This document shows positions 33,564-44,734 of a stretch of DNA of 64,000 nt, piece after piece; position 1 is the first letter of the stretch, and the number at the start of each line of letters is the position of its first letter. The DNA is from Macrophomina tecta (taxonomy: Eukaryota > Ascomycota > Dothideomycetes > Botryosphaeriales > Botryosphaeriaceae): contig JAKSGN010000006.1 in the NCBI GenBank assembly GCA_024180945.1, positions 1,054,001 to 1,118,000 of the forward strand. Reading direction: 5' to 3'. The notes below the pieces were generated by a model that worked only from the letters and a program-made list of their open reading frames with translations, had not been told where the DNA came from and ran no database searches. A program made the translations under genes and the position numbers.

Positions 33564-34456
33564 TCAGAATGAGACTGGCGAATGATTCCAGACATTGAAC
33601 GGGAGAGACACCTTGCCGGTCACGACTTGAGCGGTGTTCCGCCGCTTCAGATGATGGAAGGCAGCCAGTTCCTGGCGCATCGCGGGCGCGCCGATGTCCA
33701 GCTGCTCGAGGATTTCGACAACCACGGCGTAAAGAATCTCAATGCTACCATCTTCGATCTTGACTGCGATGCCAAGGGCACCCTCGGCACCGAGGCGCCT
33801 GGTCTGCTCCGAAGCCCGGATGCCAACACACCATAGCAGCCATCAGCTCCAATCTTGCCAACCAGGGCTCCTCCATACGCGTTCATCAGAAGCGTACAGA
33901 ACCGCCCTTGTCCACCAACCCGCTCTGGATAGCGACTCATAGCATCGAACACGCGCGCCATCTGCCGCGTCCGCACCTCCTCCCTCGCGGCCGCAGCAAA
34001 GAGCGCATAGCACCGCGCCAACCCATGCAGCGGACACGCCGGCGCAGGCAAGTTACACCCGTCCGTCGCCCACCTGACGTCCATCCGCCCGCCGCCGGCT
34101 CCGCACAGCTCCTCGAACGTCCGCTTCACGCGCACCTGCATCGGGTTGTCGGGCAGGTGGTACGTCGCCACGCAATCCGCGCCGCACACCGCACGCGCGC
34201 CCGCCATCACGCCGCCGTGCTTGCCGCTGCAGTTGTTGCACAGCGGGCCCGGCACGAAGTCGCGCTTGATCCACGCGCGGTTGACGGCGTCGGACACGGC
34301 GGCGTGCCCGCCGCAGCGCAGGTCGCCCTCTGCGTAGAGCAGGCGTCCCGTGCGGGCGTCGACGATCGCTGCGTGCACGGCATGCCGGTTTTCGATGATG
34401 CCGCCGCGGTCGGTGATGGCGAAGTCGGCGACGGCTGCGGCGTCGGGCGTGGTCAT
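33564..34456 (-). pseudogene. Type II-like L-asparaginase, internally deleted and frameshifted
   Basis: Similar to the Asparaginase_II family (L-asparagine to aspartate plus ammonia), best known from bacteria and also found in fungi. From ATG 34456 the protein starts family-like (ITDRGGIIENRHAVHAAIVDARTG), but after YAEGD it jumps straight to LRCGGHAAVS. About 70 residues normally found between these, including the Ser/Lys-containing and CASHS segments, are missing in frame. NNCSGKHGG and DGCNLPAPACPLHGLA remain. After YGV at about 33833 the family-like continuation (GIRASEQTRRLGAEGALGIAVKIEDG) is two bases out of frame, consistent with an extra GT in a GTGT run. That frame then runs to a TGA at 33564-33566, whereas the literal frame ends at 33647. 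Two independent lesions make an active enzyme unlikely. Confidence 0.8.
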
Positions 34457-35575
34457 GGTTGGGGCGGGTGGAGGAGGAGGAGGTCCTGCTGAGGCCGCTC
34501 GTGGGTTGCTGAGACGTCTGGTTCCCCGCGACGGCAGAGAGGTTCCAGGTATGTCGAGGAAGCTTTACAATGCATGGTTTGTCGCTCCGGGTGGGGATGA
34601 GTATGACACTGCTGTTGTTGTTGTTGAGTCACAGCCGAGGGAGATCGTACCGCAGAGCCAAAGGGCAGAGCATGCTGAATAGCTCGGGCCCGAAACGGTA
34701 CGTATCCCTTGGTTCGCGCTGACGCTCTTCATGAATCTGACCAGTCATATATTCCGTGCCTCATTCCATGGAAGCCATTACAGTCTGGTGAAATATTCTA
34801 ATGCAGGGCCATGGGGTGTTGAAGTAATCGTCCGAATATCATGTTTCTAAATCCTTTTGACGTTGGCGCCGGACGGCTGTATGAATTCCCACGGCTTACT
34901 TGATCTGAGTAAGGATATCCTGCCGTATATATCTCTGATCCGACTGGGAGTACTCGGTGAAACGCAGGTGAAGAGGTGTGCATCTGGGTTTTTAGTCACT
35001 TACCTCCATCATCCGAAGGCATTCGTCCGAATTTCGCAGATAATGCACATGGGATAAAGTTCAAATTGAACAGTGTTTAAAGAGGACAGGATGACACAGT
35101 TATCTCTCGACCAGCATGCACGATTTGGTACAAAGGTGGGTTGGGTCAGCGCATAGTAGAGTGGCATTGCATGGGCCATGAGAAGACAATATTTCCTGCC
35201 GGTCCGGTACTCATGTCATTGAACTTCTGCAAGAAGACTTATTGTCAGAGTTTGATGGTGAATGGCTCTCCTGCATCCTGGGTCTCGTGCCGTTCTCAAG
35301 TGGCGGCAGGTCTGTGAATATGTTCCTTCAGCTGTCCAGTGTCTAAGCCAGGTCACCCATTTGCGAGTCCGTCGGAGTAGCAGACCGCCCACCCCTAACG
35401 AGTTCAAGAGACTCTCAGAACTACAGAAATCGACGAAGAAGGCTGCCGGGAAACTGTTATGGTTGTAAGGTACTTCCATTTTGCTTTTTTCCCTTTTCGT
35501 CAACGCTCATTCAAGATTCATTACATCCTCTACACATTATTAATTTCCCATTGCTCATTTCCCATAATGTCATCA
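34457..35575. other. Intergenic region, no gene seen
   Basis: About 1.1 kb between the asparaginase start and the stop of the GPI protein gene, covering the promoter of the former and the 3' flank of the latter. Confidence 0.55.
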
Positions 35576-38449
35576 TCAAGCACCAAGCATTACCACACTG
35601 CTCACCAAAACCATCCAGACCACAACGCTGTCCCGCTGAAGATATGCAGCCCCATCAGCACTAGGGCTCGATGATGCTCCTCCGGTGTTTCCACTGCTCG
35701 CCGCAGTTGTCTGCGAACCCGTTTCTTCTGCTGTCGAAGCTGTTGTTCTGGTTGCGCTTCCACTGCCAGTAGCTCCGATCCCGCTCCAGATCAGTCCACC
35801 AAGCCCGCTGCCTGTCGAAGTCAAGACCGCGGTGCTTCCGTCGATCACGACCTCAGTAACGCCATTGGAGCCGGTCTGTACTCCTGCCAGGTCTCCGTTG
35901 GGAAGAGTCAAGGTCTCTCCAGGGGTCAGCGTCTGCCCACCAACCAGCACTCCGCCGTCGCCACCCACGCCGATAGTCTGTCCTGCCACTGTGGTGACAG
36001 CACTCAGACTCGGTAATGTTGTAGTGCTTCCGTCCACAACGACCTGCGTAGCACCACCCTCGACAGTCGTCACTCCGACAACTTGACCACCACTCAGAGT
36101 GACGCTTTCTCCAGGACTGACCGTCTGTCCGCCGACCACGACAGCACCCCCACCATTGCCCTCCGAAACAGTGACACCCCCAACCGTAGCCACGGGCGCC
36201 TCAACACCGCTCCCTGCCAGCGTCGCCGTCGCTCCTCCGACCACAACCTCCGTGGCACCTGCCGCATTCGTCTGCACTGCCACCGTCTCTCCCCCTACCG
36301 TCGCCACACCACCAACCGCAACTGTCTGCCCGCCGACCACGACGCTCCCACCACTCTCACCCTGCTCCACCACCGCCGTCTGCCCGCCAACCACGACCGT
36401 CGACGCACTCGCCGGTGCTGCCGCCGCCGACCCAAACGCCGCGCCCAAATCGGCCACCGTACTGCTGCCCCCAACAACCACCTGCGTCCGGCCGGCCCCA
36501 TCCGTCTGTACAACGACGACGACCTGCGTTGCAGAACTACGGCCGACACCTCCCACCACCGTCAGCGTCGTCGCGCCGCCTGCTCCCACGCTCGCCACCG
36601 TCTGCCCCCCAACCACAACACCACCGCTGCCCCCGGCACCCGCCGACAGCGCCACCCCGCCGACGGTCGCGACGCCACCGGCCGCCGCCGTTGCTGCGGC
36701 AGCAGGGGCGGACGGCACGGCGGCCGTCTCGCTCCCGACGACGACTTGCGTTGCGCCCGCGCCCGCGCCCGTCTGCACGACGACAGTGGCGGTCGATGGC
36801 GATCCGCTGGCGCCAGCTCCGCCGCTGCCGCCGCCGCCGACGACGACGACGGTGTTCGTGCCCGGCGTCAGCGTCTGCGGGGACGCGGAGCCGCCCGCGA
36901 CGAGTTGAGCGCTGGTAGGAAAAGAAGAAGAAGAAGAAGGAGACGAGGCGGCGGCGGTGGTGGGCTGGACGACGACGACGGGGACGCCGCCGACGGTGAG
37001 GGTCGTGGTGGGCGAGGGGGAGGGCTGTTGTTCCGGCTGCGTGGGCGCCGCGGCGGCTGCTGAGGAGCTGCTCTGGGGCTGGGCCGGCAGTGCGGTTGCG
37101 GGAGCGGAGGCGGTGGGCTGCTGCTGGGTTGTTTCTCCTGCTCCTCCTCCTCCTCCCCCTGCGTTGGTGTTGTCGCTGGCCGCGCTGCTCTCCCCGGCGG
37201 CCAGGCTGGAAGCGATGATGGAGATGAGCTCGCCGAGGCCGTTGCTTGTCGTTGGGGAGGGGGAGCCCGCGGCTGGCCGGGTCTGCGAGGCCGGGAGATC
37301 CGTCGCGGATGCGGTGGCGGTCGGCGAGGGCGCGTCGTCGCTGGGGGAGCGGGTGGTCGCTGATGGGCTTGGGCTGGCTTGCTGGGACTCTGCCGGGACG
37401 GTGGTCCTGCTGGTGGGCGTTGCCGAGGGGGACTGGTCGTCTTCGGTGGCGGAGCGTGATGGCGATTGTTCTGCGGATGTGGTCGGCGAGGCGGTTGCTG
37501 AGGTGGGCGGGCCGCTGTCTTCGTGCACGGTTGAGGTGAGGGTCAGGTACAGGGTTGAGGATAGGTAGCCGACGGGCGCCTGCGTGGAGGTTGTATCCTC
37601 GTATCCGGGCGCGGTGGGCAGCGCATTGGCGGCCGTGCAGGTTTGAGGGACGGCATCCTCGTCGTATGGCGCGGGAATGCCAGGGGCGCGGGCGTGCGGT
37701 ATCTCGAGGTCCAAGTCCCAAACGAGCCCTCCTGGGTCTTCGGGATCGACGTCTTGCAGCTCCTCGCCAAGGGGCTGGAGCGTGGCGAAGGGGACGAAGG
37801 CCCCGGATGCAGCAGTGGCATATCCGGTATACGTGCCGGTCGAGCTCAGCCTTGTGTTGGTGCTTAGGTAAGTTGTTGTGGGGGTGAAGTAGAAGGGCGC
37901 GGTTGAGCAGACTGAAGCTCCGGCGGCTGTCGTTGCAAGCTTGCCCCACCACGTGTATCCGGAGCTGTAGATGGTGTATCTGTGGGGGTACGCGATGGTG
38001 GTAACGACGGTTGTCCAGTTCCCGGTGGGGGCGGTCGGCATGGAGATGGTGATGTTTCGCGTTCGGGTGCCAGCAGAGTTGGTCGGCAGTGCCGTGACTC
38101 CGCTGGGGAGCTCCAGGAAAGAGGTGCGGGTGCTCGTGGTGTTGGTGCGGTTGTTGATGACGACGTACTCGACAGCGTACGAGACGGTTGTCGTGCCCGA
38201 GAACAGGAGCTTGGTCCAGCCGAAGACATCGGCTTGTCGAGACAAGTAGGTGCAGTTGGCTGCACATGCGGAGTCCGGCACCACGGTGGGTCCTGGCGGG
38301 CTCGCCGCTGTGGCATTGGTGTAGTAGCCGGCTTGAGGAATTAGTACGGCCCGGCTGCTCTCCCATGGACCAGAACACGTACTTTGCGATGGCGTGACTT
38401 GAGCACTTGCGCCCAAGAGGAGCAAGGCAAATGTCAGCAGCATGACCAT
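35576..38449 (-). CDS. GPI-anchored, Ser/Thr-rich cell-wall protein with beta repeats
   Basis: A single-exon gene. ATG 38449 puts a canonical signal peptide (MVMLLTFALLLLGASA) at the very N terminus, giving 957 aa; an in-frame ATG at 38587 would add 46 residues and is less likely. The first 350 residues form a Thr/Tyr-rich ectodomain with N-glycosylation sequons and Cys. Then comes a Ser/Thr/Pro stalk. Residues of about 520-900 are Val/Gly-rich repeats built from VVVGGQT and TQVVVGG/TEVVIDGST strands with TPGE turns, period about 60-65 aa near the C-terminal end, probably a beta-solenoid-like array as in other fungal wall proteins with VVGGQTLTPG units. The C terminus is a Ser/Gly-rich segment followed by a hydrophobic tail (VVVWMVLVSSVVMLGA), a GPI-addition signal. 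Expected at the plasma membrane or wall, as an adhesin-like structural protein. Confidence 0.85.
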   Translation of the reverse strand: MVMLLTFALLLLGASAQVTPSQSTCSGPWESSRAVLIPQAGYYTNATAASPPGPTVVPDSACAANCTYLSRQADVFGWTKLLFSGTTTVSYAVEYVVINNRTNTTSTRTSFLELPSGVTALPTNSAGTRTRNITISMPTAPTGNWTTVVTTIAYPHRYTIYSSGYTWWGKLATTAAGASVCSTAPFYFTPTTTYLSTNTRLSSTGTYTGYATAASGAFVPFATLQPLGEELQDVDPEDPGGLVWDLDLEIPHARAPGIPAPYDEDAVPQTCTAANALPTAPGYEDTTSTQAPVGYLSSTLYLTLTSTVHEDSGPPTSATASPTTSAEQSPSRSATEDDQSPSATPTSRTTVPAESQQASPSPSATTRSPSDDAPSPTATASATDLPASQTRPAAGSPSPTTSNGLGELISIIASSLAAGESSAASDNTNAGGGGGGAGETTQQQPTASAPATALPAQPQSSSSAAAAAPTQPEQQPSPSPTTTLTVGGVPVVVVQPTTAAASSPSSSSSFPTSAQLVAGGSASPQTLTPGTNTVVVVGGGGSGGAGASGSPSTATVVVQTGAGAGATQVVVGSETAAVPSAPAAAATAAAGGVATVGGVALSAGAGGSGGVVVGGQTVASVGAGGATTLTVVGGVGRSSATQVVVVVQTDGAGRTQVVVGGSSTVADLGAAFGSAAAAPASASTVVVGGQTAVVEQGESGGSVVVGGQTVAVGGVATVGGETVAVQTNAAGATEVVVGGATATLAGSGVEAPVATVGGVTVSEGNGGGAVVVGGQTVSPGESVTLSGGQVVGVTTVEGGATQVVVDGSTTTLPSLSAVTTVAGQTIGVGGDGGVLVGGQTLTPGETLTLPNGDLAGVQTGSNGVTEVVIDGSTAVLTSTGSGLGGLIWSGIGATGSGSATRTTASTAEETGSQTTAASSGNTGGASSSPSADGAAYLQRDSVVVWMVLVSSVVMLGA
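35770..36900 (-). repeat. Intragenic tandem beta-repeat array
   Basis: Within the GPI protein, at least five VVVGGQT-type and five TQVVVGG/TEVVIDG-type strands alternate. The two most 3' units (around QTVSPGESVTL and QTLTPGETLTL) align over about 65 residues; earlier units are shorter and more diverged. Confidence 0.7.
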
Positions 38450-39639
38450 GCTGACTGGCACGCGTGACGATCTTTTGGCGTGTGCCCGAGATGGGTTCGA
38501 AGGAAAACGCTGGCAGGATGTGTGAGACGGGGAAGAGGTCTCATTTAGGGATCCATCAGCCTTGCACGACTCTAGGCAACTAGCCATCGACACCCGGCAA
38601 AGTAGCTGTTCTCTTCGTAGTGGAGAAGGCTAGACGTTGCTTGGCTCCGGGTTTATGGGGGCTCAATTACTCATTCCCGCCCTGCGTACGCAATGGTGGC
38701 TGTATTGACTGCAGGTACATATATTACCTGCGCCCATGCGTTGGCGGAGCATCTGCGCGTACGCCAATCATCCATAGTGGGGTGGGGACAGCAGAGTCTG
38801 AAGGATTTAGGCGCAGAGGTGGCTGCAGATTGGGGGCCATAAGACCCGGGTGGAGGCCTATTACTCCGCTCCAAAAAGTCACGTCAGTCTTGACCCTTGC
38901 AGGTCCAGGCCCGGGGAAAGCTTTGGCTGCGTGCGACTCTGCCCCGAGAATTTCGTCGCTTATCGTTGCCGAACTTTCCCAACGCCCCTTGCGTTTTCTT
39001 TTGTTTTCTTTTTTTTTTTTTTTTTTCGTTCAACCCGTCCCGTGGCGAATCAAGTACAGTACATCAATGGAATACATATTTCGCCTGGTCGGCGCGGATG
39101 TGGCTTCGAGGTAATAGGCATGACCGACTTCTTCAACGGCTCGGGAAAGGAGGTAGATAGCAGCAAGTTGGGCAGGGACGCACTTCCTTGCAACAAGCGC
39201 CCACAGCGTGCAAACGCAGTGCGGAAGTGCTCCTGAGATTCTCCGACCTAAACTACAGAGAATTGACAGATATCTCCTCCAAAGAACTAGCTCCATACTC
39301 AATGCGGCTGGTCATTCCGACGAGCAAGACTATACACGGATACATCAGGCATGGCAAGCTTACCCGCACTCCATGAGAACAACAGGAAAATATGACGCCT
39401 CAACCCGCCATATCCTCTTCACTGCCACCACACCTCCCGCTCCCTCGCCGATGCCTGCACGGTGCCATCAGTCAATAAACCACGACCCGCCCCTCTCCAC
39501 AACCGGTATACACACCGGCACAGCTATCCCGCTCTCCTCATCATCCTCGCTCATCGACGGCAGTCTCGTCGCGCCCGCACGAGATCTCCCCCCCGTCCGC
39601 CGCCTCGACGGACCCTCGAAGAAGCCGAAGCCTGCTTAC
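38450..39639. other. Intergenic region, no gene seen
   Basis: Contains the promoter of the GPI protein and a T18 run at 39009-39026. The missing 3' half of the rhodopsin-like gene would be expected in 38600-39640 but was not found in any minus-strand frame. Confidence 0.55.
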
Positions 39640-40260
39640 TTCCAGGATCGGGGCTGATTTGCCAGTTATGGTGGAAGGGTTGGCAGCCGAGGAGAACGGT
39701 GTACTCGGTGGCGATGAAGGTGGCGAGCAGGATTCCGTAGCAGAGTTTAAGGCGGGTGTCGTATTGTCGCAGTCCGGACCTGGCCCATTAGTATCGCCGC
39801 AGTGCAGTGTAGCATGCTCGATGTACCCACGTGAGCCTCGAGTAGAAGAAACAAACAGAGAGTTTGCATAGCCAGAGCATGAGGATATACAGCGCCCATC
39901 CGATAAGTTGCGTTTTCGATCCGCTGACTCTGAGGTAGTACTCATAGGATCTCGGATCCAGATGTCTGCGTTCTGCATCTGTCATCCCATTGTTGACCAA
40001 GCCCGCCCAGAAAGCTCCTTGCGCATATGCGGTGACTGTCTCTAGCGTATACACTAGCTATCGGATAGGTCAGTCATTGCAGGTAAATGGTGAAGGGGTA
40101 CCACCATCACGAAGACCATGCAGTAATCGTCCCAATCAAGCCGCTGGAACCCCCTGGATATTGCGTTGAGAAAGACTCGGAAGAAGATGATGAGGATTCC
40201 GAGAGAGAGAAGTATGAACGCTTCGGGAGTAAAGCTGTACCCAAAATTTGATTCCGCCAT
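39640..40260 (-). pseudogene. Fungal rhodopsin-like integral membrane protein, 3' truncated
   Basis: Belongs to the large fungal family of seven-helix rhodopsin-like membrane proteins (SAT4/PTH11-related). Exons: 40102-40260, 39831-40057 and 39640-39779; introns are 44 and 51 nt. The start is ATG 40260. About 175 residues are readable: first helix (EAFILLSLGILIIFFRVFLNAI), the signature RLDWDDYCMV, SKTQLIGWALYILMLWLCKLSVCFFYSRLT, and LCYGILLATFIATEYTVLLGCQPFHHNW. The family normally continues after PDPG with a CQP-type segment and three more helices. After the donor-like GTAAGC following PDPG none of this is visible. An acidic, Pro-rich segment near 39500-39590 might be a remnant of the cytoplasmic tail. 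Either the gene lost its 3' half or a diverged exon escapes recognition. Confidence 0.6.
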
Positions 40261-43200
40261 TCTTGTCAGTTGGAAGTTGTGTTGGCCCCGCGGAAAGTGT
40301 ATTGAGGAGGGCAAGGGTGCCGTCCTGATTTACGCAGGCGGCTGAAGAAGCTTTATCCTATCGTGAAGGCATAGAATCCGACGTTTGGGAGTGCATTCGC
40401 GCCCTCACCAGCAAGGGTTCGGCTGAGTTCGTGAGGCTATCCCGCGTTACGCGGTCTGTCTGCTTGGCTGTGCATGCGCCTAAAGTTCATACGTATCTTT
40501 GTACGACCGTGGAGATAAATACCACTGGTGGGAGTTTTGCGAAAAGAAATTTTGTTGTTGATCATCAAGGTTGGCTGGGGCCTTTGATATGGAAGACTCG
40601 CCCATCTGGCTAGGCCTGTTGGCACACTCCGGGGTGGATGTTTTGCTTTTCTCCGTCCACCTGTGGGGTATATATGGAATACATGCCGGCATATCAAAAG
40701 CATCTTGTGCACAAGCGGTTTACGATATGCGCCTATGCGTTCTTCAAACGGTACCCTTGCCGAAAAGAGTGAGATCGGGTGTTCCCGCAGCCGTCTTCTG
40801 ACCGATCTGGACACTGCCGGCATGTCCGTAGCCGGATGCAGTAATGCTACTGCCGCATCGGTCGCTTGAGATTGGATGCCTCTTCCCGGATCTCGCTCTT
40901 GCCGGATGTTGATCTTCCCTTGGCCTGTTGGGATCGTGACGATCAATCTTCTTGACAAGCGGACTTTACTCCGGAGCGTTGTGGCTGACGGCTCGCTTTG
41001 GCGGTACGTAGCGAGCTTCATCACGCAGACTTTGAGATCTCGTCGCCGGATCACATCCTACTGGTTGCCTCAATTCGGAACATCCGGGTGGGCCTCGCAG
41101 TGCTGGCGTAGATCACAACTTGCGTAACTCTCGCGGACAGTGCCCGCCCGCATTTAGACCCACCCAACGCTAACGACAAGACAGAAAGACGGCATCTATG
41201 GACCATCCTGAAGGCGAGGCTTTCCTCACCTTGAAGTCGTCACGGGGCGAAGATTCGTCTCTTGCGACCAAGATTTCTGCTGTTCGCAGAGAATGAGCTG
41301 CTAACAAGGAGAGAAACCCGCATCGGGACTTGCGTAGACAATACTAACCACACTGCCACAGCCCCCCTACTCTTGCCTAGGGTACATATTCCACTAAGCT
41401 TCTGCCTGATTCGCCAACCCAAAAGTAGGTTTATTCCGGTCGTGCGAATGTATCGGCGAAGCCGAGCCTCAACAGGAACAGTGCTTTGGCCCACACCTGA
41501 TCTTCCCGCAATCTGTTACACGAGACCCAAATTTCACCAGGTTGCATGCTTTTTTATTCTCGTTCAGCCTCACATTTCCTTCAAGTGCCCTTGTTCCACA
41601 GCTTCGTATAAGGGAGAGCGAGGTCCGAAGAGACGTGGTCAGGTGGACATGTGTGAAGCATATGCTGTCTTGGAACCAGTGCCGCGCAAGGCTACGCGGC
41701 AAAGACGTGAAAAGTCGAAAAGTTGAGACAGGAAGCCAAGATCGGATGCAGCGGTAGAGCCCATGTCGAGTGCGTGGCAGCAATCTTAAGGAAGTACCCC
41801 AGCTTGTGATTATGTCCCATTTAGTACAGATATATGCCAATCGCTAACCATCAGGACTTCTATCGTGGGCGATTCCTCATACGTTCCACACAACTCAGCT
41901 GAAAGAGTCGGCTCTTGGCGAGCGGGGAGGTGTTCCTCTGAAGGGGTAAAATGGGTGGCTGCGTGAATGAAGGAATTGGCCCAAGACCAGCAACGGAGCG
42001 ATTTCCGGAGAACAGCCTGAGATACGCGCGTGCAATGGCAGCCTGGCGTATGTATCAAGTCATCGGGGAGTCGCGGGTCACGACCAAGTAGTAATTTTTT
42101 TTTAAAAAAAAAATAAAAAAGCAGGGAAGAGCGCGGAAGGGAGCGCGTGCGTGAACCCGGGGAAGCTTTCTACACACCTCCATACTTCCCACTGCTACAA
42201 AGGGACTATGCATGGGAACTTGTTTTCCGCCGCGCAACACCTAGCAAACAGCCCAAAAGCATTGCCTGGCCGACAACCTGACAGCTGTGCTGTCACATGA
42301 ATTGGCAGGACCCGCTTCTGAGCGGATCAAGGCCTCGCAGGACTTGGGAACAAGATGTGCAAAAGTAGTTGATTGGTGTAGGAACGCCTTCCAACGGCGG
42401 CTATCTACCTACGCTATACTGCCTTCCTTCCCTGGGCGGCCCGAGGCCGCCGCCAACCCCAGGGAAGGACTTCCTCCCAACCAACTACCTCATCCTGACA
42501 TGAATAGTCGATGCATTATTGAATTTGCTTAGTGATGTGGGATTTCCTTCTCACCCACCGGAATCTATTTTCAGTTCGCTTTTCATTTGAAGTTTCTAGG
42601 TGCTTGTTGATCTTGTTTGAAGGCGAACATGTGTGTAGCAGTAGATAGTCCAAATGAGGCTGTCCAAATGTGGCAGAGCGGCTCTTGGCCTTTGGTGAAA
42701 CTGCAAACACTCTAAAAAGGGCTAAGAGGCGCTGTACTGTACTACATTCAGAAATTCTTATTTGGGCTATCTACTGCTACACGCATGTTGGCCTTCAAAC
42801 AAAATCTGCTTCCAAATATCAGTTCCAGATTCACGTAACCCACCTTCCTCAGCTCAGATCTTGGGTGATCATGAACACCGCGTTCGGCGGATTGCTCGTG
42901 GGAAACAGCTTCATCACAACGGAACACTTTATGGATTCCACAATCATAACAGCTGCAATTCGCAAGCGCGGGTGCGAACATAAGCACCAGGACACAATAG
43001 AATCCAAATGATAGAAGCCAGGCACGAGTTTGCTGTCAGCAAAGTGAAGTCGAGATGCGCGAGAGATCGTGTCTGCGTTCTCGGGTGGCAAGGGATTGTC
43101 GACAAGAACTTTTAAGCTGCGGCGAGGATTGCAAACTCCTAATTTTCTCAGACCCGCAGTGAAGAGCCGCGCATTCGCAAGCGTATTCTTCAACTGGCGA

Positions 43201-44734
43201 ATCCGAGTACGGCAACGAAGACGTCCGCATGGGTAGTCGGACTCGCAGGTCTCCTACCCGACGAGCCTCGGAACTCCTTGAGCCGCTGGTGCCGGATATT
43301 GCCCCCTGCAAGCCTCAGTACTTTCATTGAGGAGGACTCATCTCCGATGATGGCGCAGCACGCGCAGATACAACGCCACTCTAGCTTCTATACTAATACG
43401 TGCCGCAGGATAGCGCGGAGCGGACTGTATGAGCGAAAGAGTGGGCGAGAGGAAAGAGCGGGAACGATCGTAACGCGTATTCGCAAAGAGCGAAAACGAC
43501 CGGATGGCCGGGGCTTTTGCCGGGGCGAGACTATAAGAAGTCTCTGCTACAGAAAGGGATTCAGTCAGCCAGTATGGACTCCAACATCTTTCTCCGGCGC
43601 TCCGAGGCTGCCATGCTCGAGTCCTTCCTCCTTCTCCTTTCCGCGACGTTCTCTTTCAGTGCACCACTGATGCTACCACCTCAAGCGCGATCGAACAGTC
43701 AAAGCCACAAATCAAGCAGGCGAGACGTATCCGCACAGCACCAGGGTCGGTGCTCAAGATCAACGATGGCGGTCAAGCCATCGAACGTTGCTGGCAAACG
43801 AGCGAGGAGACGCGGCGATGGGTCGCAGAGACATGAGTACGCAAGGACTTGAAGACGTCAAGGCGCCAAGCCAGGTGAGCGGGCCAGGGCACGGGCGACG
43901 CGGAAATGACGGAGGGACCAACGAAGGCGCTGTGCTTCTCGAGAGGTCAAGAAGCCCTCAAAAGCGCGGGGACGAAGGCTGATGTTGGGTCAGCATCAAA
44001 GGTGGACAGTCGCGCGTATCATGCCTGGGCTTAATGGGGTTTCATTATTCTGACGATCTCACAGAGCGAATCAGGACGCGTCGCGCAGGGCACGACGAGT
44101 CAACCGGCATTGGGGTTGAACTTAGATTGGGGTGTGGTGGCGACCGAGGAAGTCTATCGAGCGGCCATATCATACTGCGGTCGATCTCCCCTGGGTGCCA
44201 GCAGCGGCCTCACGTAGTGGCGGGGATGGCTCGGAGAGCTGGGAGGGAGTTGAGGCTCGTGGGCTGAAGGCTGGATGCGGGGAAGGGGTCCTGATGTCGG
44301 ATCCGCGTGGCAGACAATCAATGCGACGAGGGTTGAAAGATGGGGTTGCTGGGATTAGGGAGGTGATAAGGCAGGGCTGGGCCCGAGCAGCACGGCGCAG
44401 GCACAGCACCCTGAATATTGCTCGCCGGGGATGGGCGCGGCGGCAGCGCTCACTGGCCACGGCGCATGGGCCGGGATGTGGGCGCTCGTATTGATTGGCC
44501 GCCCGTCGCCGCCCCTCCAATTTCCCTGCCTACCGCTCGAAGAATAAAGGCCGTCTTGTCTCATTAAAAGATGGCTCCACGCGCGCGCTGACTTAGTCTA
44601 TTACTATCCCTTCGCTCGCTCACTCTTCTTTGTCCAACAAGCATCTCCAAGCAGGCCTCCCAAGCCCCACCAACCCACCGCTCATCACTGCCCTTCTGCT
44701 GAGCCACCACTAGTCTAATCCCCTCACCACCACC
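40261..44734. other. Gene-poor 4.5 kb region
   Basis: No convincing gene on either strand; open frames longer than 100 codons here begin with GTG or TTG and lack domains. It holds an imperfect inverted repeat (42609-42806) and a T9A10 tract at 42095-42113. The last 0.4 kb is the promoter/UTR of the gene at 44735. Confidence 0.5.
42609..42806. repeat. Imperfect inverted repeat, 47-bp arms
   Basis: The reverse complement of 42609-42655 matches 42760-42806 at 43 of 47 positions, with a spacer of about 104 bp. The core CTATCTACTGCTACAC is identical in both arms. Three of the four differences are transitions. No open frame lies between the arms. Confidence 0.8.

Noticed and set aside
36083..38378. 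Long open frames on both strands within the GPI protein gene
   Set aside because: They are shadows of a GC-rich repetitive coding sequence; only the minus-strand frame has a signal peptide and GPI tail.
40437..41054. 205-codon minus-strand open frame
   Set aside because: It starts with GTG, its composition looks random and it shows no domain or conserved motif.
41262..41726. 154-codon plus-strand open frame
   Set aside because: It starts with TTG, and overlapping frames on both strands are equally open; no domain.
42095..42113. T9A10 palindrome as a terminator hairpin
   Set aside because: Not adjacent to any gene, and intrinsic hairpin terminators do not apply to fungal RNA polymerase II.
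42667..42720. tRNA-like sequence
   Set aside because: No acceptor-stem pairing or T-loop consensus could be drawn.
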